Assembly: GCF_900129685.1 (NCBI RefSeq) | Contig: NZ_FQWM01000002.1 | Span: 334,654-398,653, forward strand | Length of the DNA: 64,000 bases | Source: Cognatishimia maritima | GTDB lineage: Bacteria; Pseudomonadota; Alphaproteobacteria; Rhodobacterales; Rhodobacteraceae | Reading direction: 5' to 3' | Part shown: piece after piece, positions 8,482 through 16,228 of the stretch | Position numbering within the stretch: position 1 is the stretch's first letter | Layout of the letters: each line of letters begins with the position of its first letter | The notes under the pieces: generated by a model | The model's input: only the letters and a program-made list of their open reading frames with translations | The model's database searches: none | What the model was told of the DNA's origin: nothing | Made by a program: the position numbers and the translations under genes

Positions 8482-10521
8482 CTATTGGCGACCTTCGCGC
8501 AGCCAAGCGCCGATGACAAAGGCAGAAATGACCAGCAAAAGGACCCATGCGGGCAACAAAGCCGTGCGCGAGACACGAAGCGTTTCAAAAGCCTCGCGCG
8601 GTGTGATGCCGATCCAACCTCGCCCTGCGGCTGGGCGTCCGGCGCGGACAGAACGTATATCAGGGACGCCTTCGGTCAACGCCACAATGCCGCCGCGTAG
8701 GGGCGTAATTGCAGGCGCGAGGGCTGCGCCCGTGGCCATGACGTCGGTGTATTCGCGCGGCGCGGCCGGGCCTAATCCAATCACCGCAGTCTGATCGCCA
8801 TTGCTTAGGCGATAGAGACCGATCTCTGGCCCCTCATATTGCGCTTCAAATAGGCCCGGTTCGATCTCTCGCATGTCCAAGGAGACTTGATCACCTGACG
8901 GCGTCTCAATTTCGACCGAACCGACGTCCACAGACAGGGACCGCCTGAAAATCCGCATCTTTTGACCGTTGGCCTCGCCCCAAAGGGCTTCTTCTTCAAG
9001 GTCCGGCTCCGCCATCATCCAATGCGCCAGGCGGCGCAGCAGTTCAAGCTGCGGCCCACCCCCATCATAACCGCGCGCCCAGAGCCACGCCTGATCAGAG
9101 GCCAATAGCGCCACGCGCCCCTCCCCGACCCGATCCAGCATCAAAAGCGGGCGGTCTTCGGCCCCGGTCAAAACCACATTGCCGCGCTCCGGCGCGACCT
9201 CAACCAGCCGCAGCCATTCGCCCCAAGGGTCAATGTCGGGCAACCCTGCAGTCACAGGGTGGCGCTCGCCCACATCGCTTACCTGCGGCACATAGGCTTG
9301 GTTCACAACGCGCGCTGTTGGACCCGCTGGTAGAATTTCGGCAAGCGGTGAACGGTATAGGCTATCTGCCGAAGCAAAGTCAGGCCCTGCCGCCAGCAAA
9401 ACCGCGCCGCCATTGCGCACATAATCCGCCACATTGCGCAGATAGAGCGCGGGCAAGATGCCGCGTCGTTTGTAGCGATCAAAGATGATCAGGTCGAAGT
9501 CGTCGATCTTTTCCAGAAACAATTCGCGGGTTGGAAAGGCAATCAATGACAACTCATCCACGGGCACGCCGTCTTGTTTCGCAGGTGGCCGCAGGATCGT
9601 GAAATGCACCAAATCGACGGAACTGTCGGACTTCAAAAGGTTGCGCCATGTTCGCCCGCCGGGGTGTGGTTCGCCCGACACAAGCAAAACGCGCAGCCGG
9701 TCGCGGACGCCGTTGATTTGCACGATAGAGGCATTGTTGCGGTCTGTCAGCTCGCCCTCTGCCGTTGGCACCGTGAACTGCAACACATTCCGCCCACCAT
9801 GCTGTAGCGTCAGCGGAATCTCGATATCAACGCCAATCGGAACCCGGAAGCTTTGCGGAGGGCCGCCATCCACGGCAACCTCAAGCGGCGCGTCGACGGC
9901 CGATGGCGCAGCGCCGACATCTTCGACCCGCAGACGTAGGGTGATGGGTTCGTCCAAAATGGCAAAAGCCGGTGCATCGGCAACGATCAAGCGCCGGTCC
10001 CAATCACTGTCGCGCCCCGTGTGCAAAAGATGCAGCGGCGCAGGCAGGTCTGGCGTGGCCTCGATATCGTGAACCTGCCCATCCGAGACAGCAATGACAC
10101 CCGCAATCCGGCCCAGCGGCTCCCGAGACATTGCGTCTTTCAGCGCCGCCATAAGGGCGGTGCCACTGTCGTCTTCGGCATCGTTGACTGCAATGCGACG
10201 CACCTCGGTCATGCGTCGGTTCTCGAGCCTGTTGACCAGCAGGTCAGTCGCGTCAGCCGTGCGGTCGGCGCGATCAGACAGGGCCTGACTTGCTGTTTTA
10301 TCCTCAAGAACCAACACGATGTCGGAAAGCGGCGCACGGTCTTCACGGTGCAAAACGGGGCCAGACAATGTCGCAATGATCAAAGCCGCGCCAATCGAAC
10401 GCAGCCACCAACCGGGCAGGCGGCGCCAAAGTGCAAACCCACAGACCGCAAGCATCACAAGTGCAAGCGCGACCAGGATCGACCAATCCAACAGCGGTGA
10501 AAATTCTATCGCACTGGTCAT
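8482..10521 (-). CDS. Large inner-membrane protein of the BatA-like/MoxR operon (glutamine-amidotransferase-like fold)
   Basis: A 679-residue protein with two N-terminal membrane helices (about 13-32 and 38-55) and one C-terminal helix (about 655-673). The long periplasmic or cytoplasmic middle includes a von-Willebrand-like segment (SDIVLVLEDKTAS) and a class-I amidotransferase-like region (YVRNGGAVLLAAGPDF). It overlaps the DUF4159 gene by 4 bases and is the last gene of the moxR operon. Proteins of this type accompany MoxR/DUF58 pairs in many proteobacteria; no enzymatic activity is proven and I do not assign one. Confidence 0.8.
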   Translation of the reverse strand: MTSAIEFSPLLDWSILVALALVMLAVCGFALWRRLPGWWLRSIGAALIIATLSGPVLHREDRAPLSDIVLVLEDKTASQALSDRADRTADATDLLVNRLENRRMTEVRRIAVNDAEDDSGTALMAALKDAMSREPLGRIAGVIAVSDGQVHDIEATPDLPAPLHLLHTGRDSDWDRRLIVADAPAFAILDEPITLRLRVEDVGAAPSAVDAPLEVAVDGGPPQSFRVPIGVDIEIPLTLQHGGRNVLQFTVPTAEGELTDRNNASIVQINGVRDRLRVLLVSGEPHPGGRTWRNLLKSDSSVDLVHFTILRPPAKQDGVPVDELSLIAFPTRELFLEKIDDFDLIIFDRYKRRGILPALYLRNVADYVRNGGAVLLAAGPDFASADSLYRSPLAEILPAGPTARVVNQAYVPQVSDVGERHPVTAGLPDIDPWGEWLRLVEVAPERGNVVLTGAEDRPLLMLDRVGEGRVALLASDQAWLWARGYDGGGPQLELLRRLAHWMMAEPDLEEEALWGEANGQKMRIFRRSLSVDVGSVEIETPSGDQVSLDMREIEPGLFEAQYEGPEIGLYRLSNGDQTAVIGLGPAAPREYTDVMATGAALAPAITPLRGGIVALTEGVPDIRSVRAGRPAAGRGWIGITPREAFETLRVSRTALLPAWVLLLVISAFVIGAWLREGRQ

Positions 10522-13265
10522 TGGCCCAACCGATCTAGCAAGGCAGGCACATGGACCTGATCCGATTTATAGTTGCCGGTGAGGACATGCATGATCAGGT
10601 TCACCCCAAACCGGTATGCCAGCTCTCGCTGCCGTTCCCCGGTGACGCCCCGACCAACCGGAAACAGATGTACACCAACGGTGTCCGTCGCCCATGCCGC
10701 CGCCCAATTGTTGCCGCCAATCACAACCGGGGTCACCCCGTCATTCAGGTTACGAAATGGCATGCCTTCGACCAGTTCCGCGTCCGGGGGCGCAGCTTCG
10801 ACCCAGATATCGCGGCTGGCGTAGCGACCCGGAAAGTCCTGCAGCAGATAGAAGGTCCGTGTCAGCACATGGTCCGAGGGCACAGGCTCTAGCGCGGGAA
10901 TAATCAGGCGGCTCGCAATCTCCTGTAACCGCCGCCCTGCCGGGCTAGACCGCCCGCCCAGCGCAACATCCGCGTCGCGAGTGTCAAACAAGATCATCCC
11001 GCCCGAGCGCAGATAGTCGTTCAACTTTTTAATCGCCGCGGATGAAGGCATCGCTTGATTGGCCGTCATTGGCCAATAGAGAAACGGGAAAAACGCCAGT
11101 TCGTCGCGTTCAATATCAACGCCAATGGGGTTCACGGGCTCGACCGAGGTCCGCAGGTACAAGACGTCGCTTAGCCCGTAGAGCCCGGCGTAAGAAACCT
11201 CATCAATCGAGGCGTCCCCAGTCAGCACATAGGCCAAGGCGACTTCGTCCGTCAGAGTGATCGGAGAGACATCAGTTTGGGCGGTCTGCGCATCGCTGGG
11301 CTGCGGGATTGCAAGCGCCATCGCGATAACAGCGGTTACGCCAAAGCCGCGCAGGCGACCGGACAGAACCAGAGACGCCAATGTATCGACGGCCAAAAGG
11401 CAAAGGGCCGCCACAAGGAATATCCATTTCAGATCAACCGTCGACGGCTTTTCAAAGCCAACCACAGGCACGCTGGCGGGCCAGCGATAGGGTGTTAGGT
11501 CTTCGTCTTTGGCAGCCGCGTTGCGGGCATATTGCTCGCTGCCATTCTGATAGAGGCCGGGTTGCAGATCCGGGCCAAGGGCAGCCGAAATCAAATCTTG
11601 TCCTCTGGCGCCGGAAAGCACCCGCCCATCGACCAGCCGACCTTGCCCGGTGATCACCTGGATCGGCTGCCAGATTGTCCCTTGCATCACTGCAGTCTCA
11701 TCCTCTGCACGCGAAGACAGGACCGCGAGCCGGTCGAGCATCTGCACAAAAAGCCCGGACAGCGGCACATCGGACCATTCCGCATTGGCGGTCACATGAA
11801 ACAGCACCACCTGCCCCTGATCCACTGCTTTACGTGTGACCAACGGCGTGCCGTCGCTCAGTTCTGCCAGCACCCGGTCTGCAAGGTTCGGATCAGGTTG
11901 TGCCACAACCTGCGCTGTCACACGTAAGTCATCAGGGATAACCAATCCGGCAAATGGGCTGTCGGGATCAAACGGCGCAAGCGTTTTGGGATCACCCCAA
12001 CTCATCGCGCCGCCAACAGAGCGGCCACCGGCACGTAAGCGCACCGGCATCAGTGGGTCTTCTTCAAGGCGGCTTAGGTCGCTTCCGGCCATCTGCGGTC
12101 CGGCGAAGCGCAGCAACAGGCCGCCGCCCTTCACCCACTCCAACAGCTCTGCCTTTTCAGCAGGCGCGATGGTGGCCACATCGGCAAGCACAATCACATC
12201 TGGATTGGCGGGAATGACCTCAGGCAAGGCACCTTCGATCACATCTGTGGTCTCTATCAGTGCCTGTTTCAGGTAGTGCATCGGCGACAGCAGCTCTAAT
12301 CCTTCGCGGGCGCTGTTGGACTGGATCAGTGCCACCTCCCGCCGTTTCAAGCTGTCGTCCGTGAGATACATTGCGCCAGCGGATGAGACGCCTTCGATCT
12401 GAACCCGCGTCACACGCGCGCGCTGTTCCGCAGGAAGGCTGAAACTCAGGCTTGCATCGCTTTCGCCGTCAAAGGTCAATCTGCCTTGTGACAGAACACG
12501 TTCGATCCCTTGCGGATCTTTCCCGACGACCTGCAGATCAAGCGCCGCTTGAAGGTCCACGGATGCGCGCGCCGTAACGGTGATTGCACCGTCTTCAAGT
12601 TGCATATCGGTCAAGGCGACGACAGGCTCTGCGGCTTGCAGAACCTGCACCGATCCCGCGCTTGAGAGCGCCTCAAGCAGTGCAGCACGCCCTTCATAAT
12701 CAAGCCCGTCTGACACCCAAAGCGTGTCAAACGACTGGTCCGCCAATAAATCGAGTGACGCCGCGACCTGCAAAGCTGAGGGCCGCCACGACCGAGGCGC
12801 GAATTCTTCAATCCGTTCTGCCCAGACCGATGCCGGCTGGAATGCCAGAAGTTCCGGGGCGGTGATCTGCAGCACCGCTGCGGTTTGCCCGTTGCGATCA
12901 GCCTCTTTCAACCTGGCTTCCAAAACCTCGCTCTGTTGCCGCCAAGTTGCCGCCGAAGCCCAACCGCCGTCCATCAGAACAAGCAGCGGACGGTCCGATC
13001 GCGCCTGTGCAGCCGGGTTCAGCAATGGCCCTGCCAAGGCGATGATCACGCTTGCTACCAGCACGAGACGCAGTAGCAACAGCCACCAAGGCGTGCGATC
13101 CATGACGCTTTCGTCGTCTTTCAAGCCAAGCAGCAGCACCACGCCCGGAAAACGGCGACGGATCGGCGCTGGTGGGACCGCGCGCAGCAACCACCAAAGG
13201 ACCGGCAGGCCAATCAATGCGGTCAGCAACCAAGGTGTGGCAAAGGCAAGCGGCAGCCCGAACAT
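10518..13265 (-). CDS. BatA-like/DUF4159 membrane protein
   Basis: A 915-residue protein. The N-terminus (about 1-85) is the BatA-type two-helix start: FATPWLLTALIGLPVLWWLL, then a short loop and a second helix. The middle is a vWA-like region (RPLLVLMDGGWASAATW). A helix near 630-650 precedes the C-terminal DUF4159 domain (about 690-915, SYAGLYGLSDVLYLRTSVEP and GGMILFDTRDAD). The ATG at 13265 shares one base with the DUF58 stop (TGATG); a longer frame to 13349 is less likely. It probably acts with MoxR and DUF58 in envelope assembly or stress, which is inference from context. Confidence 0.85.
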   Translation of the reverse strand: MFGLPLAFATPWLLTALIGLPVLWWLLRAVPPAPIRRRFPGVVLLLGLKDDESVMDRTPWWLLLLRLVLVASVIIALAGPLLNPAAQARSDRPLLVLMDGGWASAATWRQQSEVLEARLKEADRNGQTAAVLQITAPELLAFQPASVWAERIEEFAPRSWRPSALQVAASLDLLADQSFDTLWVSDGLDYEGRAALLEALSSAGSVQVLQAAEPVVALTDMQLEDGAITVTARASVDLQAALDLQVVGKDPQGIERVLSQGRLTFDGESDASLSFSLPAEQRARVTRVQIEGVSSAGAMYLTDDSLKRREVALIQSNSAREGLELLSPMHYLKQALIETTDVIEGALPEVIPANPDVIVLADVATIAPAEKAELLEWVKGGGLLLRFAGPQMAGSDLSRLEEDPLMPVRLRAGGRSVGGAMSWGDPKTLAPFDPDSPFAGLVIPDDLRVTAQVVAQPDPNLADRVLAELSDGTPLVTRKAVDQGQVVLFHVTANAEWSDVPLSGLFVQMLDRLAVLSSRAEDETAVMQGTIWQPIQVITGQGRLVDGRVLSGARGQDLISAALGPDLQPGLYQNGSEQYARNAAAKDEDLTPYRWPASVPVVGFEKPSTVDLKWIFLVAALCLLAVDTLASLVLSGRLRGFGVTAVIAMALAIPQPSDAQTAQTDVSPITLTDEVALAYVLTGDASIDEVSYAGLYGLSDVLYLRTSVEPVNPIGVDIERDELAFFPFLYWPMTANQAMPSSAAIKKLNDYLRSGGMILFDTRDADVALGGRSSPAGRRLQEIASRLIIPALEPVPSDHVLTRTFYLLQDFPGRYASRDIWVEAAPPDAELVEGMPFRNLNDGVTPVVIGGNNWAAAWATDTVGVHLFPVGRGVTGERQRELAYRFGVNLIMHVLTGNYKSDQVHVPALLDRLGQ

Positions 13266-14140
13266 CAGCGTCCCCGTTCCATGGCATTGTAGAGCCACAA
13301 CAAAGCGGATTGCACAGGCGCATCGGTCAAGTGGCAGGTGTATTGCCAACCGGTAATCCGGGCGAGTTTCTGCAAAGCAGCTTTGCGATCTTGCAGGCGC
13401 TGCAGATAGGCCTCTTGTAGTTCATTGGCCTTGCGCGTTTCGTGTGAGATTTGCGCCTTCATGCTTTCGAAAATCGCGCGGCCCGAGAATGGGAAGGCTT
13501 CTTCCGCCGGATCAAGCACCTGAAGTATCACACCCCGCACGCCACGATCCGCTGCTTTATAAAGCGCTTGTTCAACGTCTTCGAAGTGCCCAAAAAAGTC
13601 CGAGATGAACAGGGCGCGGGTATTCGGCAGCATTGCGCGCGCTTCCGGTGCGCCGTAGTCGCGGGTTTCCTCGGTTTCGAGCAACGCCTGCGACAAACGC
13701 CAAATCTGCCCATCGCCACGCCGTGGCGGCAAGGTTGTTCCTGCCAATCCAACCCGCTCGCCGGCGCGGATCATCAGGATGGCCACCGCCAAAGCCAGAA
13801 GTTGCGCCCGGTCCGATTTCGGAACGATGTCTTTCTGGCTGTGGTAAGACATCGACGCCGCATTATCGACCCAAAGGGTGATGGACTGCGCGATCTGCCA
13901 TTCTTTCTGACGCACATATTGGGCACCGGTTTTCGCCGATTTGCGCCAGTCAATCATGCGATAGCTGTCACCCGCCTGCACGGGCCGGTACTGCCAAAAG
14001 TCATCCCCGAGGCCAGAGCGCTGCCGCCCGTGTTCGCCAAGCAAAACGGTATTGGCCAATGTCTCAGCACGCGCAAGCAACGGCGGAAACCGCGACGCGG
14101 CGGCCTCTGCTCTGCGGCGTAGCTGAGGGTGTGCGCTCAT
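13265..14140 (-). CDS. DUF58 domain protein
   Basis: A 291-residue cytoplasmic DUF58 protein, typical partner of MoxR ATPases. The signature YRMIDWRKSAKTG is near residues 60-72, followed by a vWA-like core (ITLWVDNAASM) that could bind metal. It overlaps moxR by 4 bases upstream and the DUF4159 gene by 1 base downstream. In characterised systems such pairs act as chaperone-like complexes for metal insertion or envelope proteins; the target here is unknown. Confidence 0.92.
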   Translation of the reverse strand: MSAHPQLRRRAEAAASRFPPLLARAETLANTVLLGEHGRQRSGLGDDFWQYRPVQAGDSYRMIDWRKSAKTGAQYVRQKEWQIAQSITLWVDNAASMSYHSQKDIVPKSDRAQLLALAVAILMIRAGERVGLAGTTLPPRRGDGQIWRLSQALLETEETRDYGAPEARAMLPNTRALFISDFFGHFEDVEQALYKAADRGVRGVILQVLDPAEEAFPFSGRAIFESMKAQISHETRKANELQEAYLQRLQDRKAALQKLARITGWQYTCHLTDAPVQSALLWLYNAMERGR

Positions 14141-15144
14141 GCGGCGGCCTCATTCGCATCGGGGGAAGCAACGATCGTCTCAATCAGCTGTTCAAGGTTG
14201 TCGCCTCTGGCCCGCGCGGCGAAATTCAATGCCATGCGGTGGCTTAGAACCGGTCCAGCAAGGTCAACCACATCATCAGCCGATGGCGCAAGTCGCCCAT
14301 CTAGCAGCGCCCAAGCCCGCGCCATCATCATAAACGCCTGCGCCGCGCGGGGGCCGGGCCCCCATGCCACAACATCTCTGACCTGTTCAGAAGCGGTCTC
14401 ATCATCGGGGCGGAAAGCGCGCACGATATCGAGAATCCGTTCCATTACGCTTTCGCCGACCGGCATACGTCGCAGCAACGCCTGGGCCTTGATCAACTCG
14501 TCGGCAGTAAAGACCTGCGACAGTGTGCTTTCTTCGATGCCGGTGGTCGATACCAGAATATCGCGTTCGGTGTCGCGATCAGGATAAGGCACATCGATCT
14601 GCACCAAGAACCGATCCAACTGCGCTTCGGGCAGCGGATAGGTGCCTTCTTGTTCAATCGGGTTCTGCGTGGCCAGAACATGGAAAGGCTCATCGAGCGG
14701 ACGATCTTCGCCTGCGACAGTGACCTTTCTTTCCTGCATCGCCTGCAGCAGCGCCGATTGCGTCCGTGGGCTGGCACGGTTGATTTCATCCGCCATCAAA
14801 AGCTGGCAAAAAATGGGTCCGGGCACAAATCGGAACTCCTTCACGCCGCCCTTGGCTTTCTCAAGGATTTCGGAACCCAAAATATCGGCTGGCATCAGGT
14901 CCGGCGTAAACTGCACCCGATTCCCATGCAGCCCCATGACAGTCGATAAAGTCTCTACCAACCGTGTCTTTCCAAGCCCCGGCAGACCGATCAGCAGCGC
15001 ATGCCCACCACAAAGCAAGGCCGCCAAGGTGAGGTTCACAACCCTTTCCTGACCGATAAAGCGTTGATTGATTGTGGCCTTGGCCTGACTCAGCTTCTCA
15101 CCCAGCGCTTCGATTTCGCCCAGCAAGTTGTCGGGATCGCTCAT
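14137..15144 (-). CDS. MoxR-family AAA+ ATPase
   Basis: A 335-residue AAA+ ATPase of the MoxR group. Walker A is GLPGLGKT (about residue 50), Walker B is LLMADEINRAS, and LATQNPIEQEGTYPLPEAQL is the sensor-1 region of the family. A longer frame to 15366 is possible, but the ATG at 15144 (MSDPDNLLGEIEALGEKL) gives the family N-terminus and leaves room for a divergent promoter to the DUF1285 gene. It is the first gene of the four-gene operon ending at 8482. Confidence 0.94.
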   Translation of the reverse strand: MSDPDNLLGEIEALGEKLSQAKATINQRFIGQERVVNLTLAALLCGGHALLIGLPGLGKTRLVETLSTVMGLHGNRVQFTPDLMPADILGSEILEKAKGGVKEFRFVPGPIFCQLLMADEINRASPRTQSALLQAMQERKVTVAGEDRPLDEPFHVLATQNPIEQEGTYPLPEAQLDRFLVQIDVPYPDRDTERDILVSTTGIEESTLSQVFTADELIKAQALLRRMPVGESVMERILDIVRAFRPDDETASEQVRDVVAWGPGPRAAQAFMMMARAWALLDGRLAPSADDVVDLAGPVLSHRMALNFAARARGDNLEQLIETIVASPDANEAAA

Positions 15145-15198
15145 GACAAATCTCCTGCTTTGTCTATATTTAGGTGAAGTGTATCGCGTGCAGCGGAA

Positions 15199-15789
15199 AT
15201 GGCAAAAACTATGAGTACACAAAATGTTGTTAAATCCTCGCCCAAAGGACTGAATGCCGCTGTTGAGCAATCCAAGGGGCGGAAACTGCCGCCTGTGCAC
15301 CTTTGGAACCCGCCCTATTGCGGCGATCTGGATATACAGATCAAACGCGACGGGACTTGGATACATGAGGGCGGCAAGATCAATCGGTCAGAAATGGTTC
15401 GGCTGTTTTCATCGATCCTGCGCAAAGAGGGCGATTCTTATTTCCTTGTGACACCGGTTGAGAAAGTCGGGATCACGGTCGAGGATGTGCCATTTGTCGC
15501 GACAGACATGACCGTCTCTGGAACCGGATCAAAGCAAACCCTGACCTTTGAAACTCATGTTGGCGACAGCGTGGTGGTGGACGCGGACCATCCCATTCGT
15601 GTGGCGCTGGACAAAGATGGAGAGACCCCGTTGCCATACGTCATGGTACGGTCAAACCTTGAGGCGCGGATTGATCGCAAGACTTTTTATCGCTTAGTTG
15701 AGCAAGGTCACGAGGTTGACGGCTGGTTTGGCGTGACCTCAAGCGGCGTGTTTTTTCCATTGATCAAAGCAGATCAACTTGAGGCCTGA
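15199..15789 (+). CDS. DUF1285 domain protein
   Basis: A 196-residue conserved protein of unknown function. Family features seen are PPVHLWNPPYCGDLDIQIKR, the GTWIHEGGKI turn and VRLFSSILRKEGDSYFLVTP. It may start at the ATG at 15199 or 12 bases later (MSTQNV). It is divergent from moxR with a 54-base gap, an arrangement I associate with Rhodobacterales. No catalytic motif is visible. Confidence 0.88.
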   Translation: MAKTMSTQNVVKSSPKGLNAAVEQSKGRKLPPVHLWNPPYCGDLDIQIKRDGTWIHEGGKINRSEMVRLFSSILRKEGDSYFLVTPVEKVGITVEDVPFVATDMTVSGTGSKQTLTFETHVGDSVVVDADHPIRVALDKDGETPLPYVMVRSNLEARIDRKTFYRLVEQGHEVDGWFGVTSSGVFFPLIKADQLEA

Positions 15790-15850
15790 TGCCGTTTCCT
15801 GACAGCGCGACACGATAGAGGTGGGCTCCTAATTTATCAGGAGCAACTGC

Positions 15851-16228
15851 ATGACCTACCCCGTCAAAGACACACTCGTTTGGTGTGAGATTCCCGTGAC
15901 CGACATGGCCGAAGGCGTCGCCTTCTACAGCGCGCTGTTTGACGTGCAAATGACCATTGAAGACGGTGGACCAAACCCGGTGTCGTTTTTTCCAAAGCAG
16001 GGCGATGACGACGTCGCGGGCCATATCTATCCCGGAAAGCCTGCGCAGAATGGCGAAGGCATCACCGTGCACCTGCACGCGCCTGATACGCTTGAAGCGA
16101 CCGTGGGCCGCGCCCAAAAGGCAGGGGCCGAGATCATCGGCCCGGTGGTCGACCTGCCCTTCGGTCGCTTTCAATACGCGATTGATCCTTTTGGGAACTC
16201 GATCAGCGTCTATTCCAAATCCGGTTAA
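15851..16228 (+). CDS. VOC/glyoxalase-superfamily protein
   Basis: A 125-residue vicinal-oxygen-chelate fold protein. It shows the paired beta-alpha-beta pattern: VWCEIPVTDMAEGVAFYSALF at the N-terminus and GPVVDLPFGRFQYAIDPFGNSI at the C-terminus. Substrate unknown; many such small proteins are annotated as bleomycin-resistance-like without evidence. A GGAGC ribosome site lies 6-10 bases before the ATG. Its stop overlaps the polA stop by 4 bases in convergent orientation. Confidence 0.88.
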   Translation: MTYPVKDTLVWCEIPVTDMAEGVAFYSALFDVQMTIEDGGPNPVSFFPKQGDDDVAGHIYPGKPAQNGEGITVHLHAPDTLEATVGRAQKAGAEIIGPVVDLPFGRFQYAIDPFGNSISVYSKSG

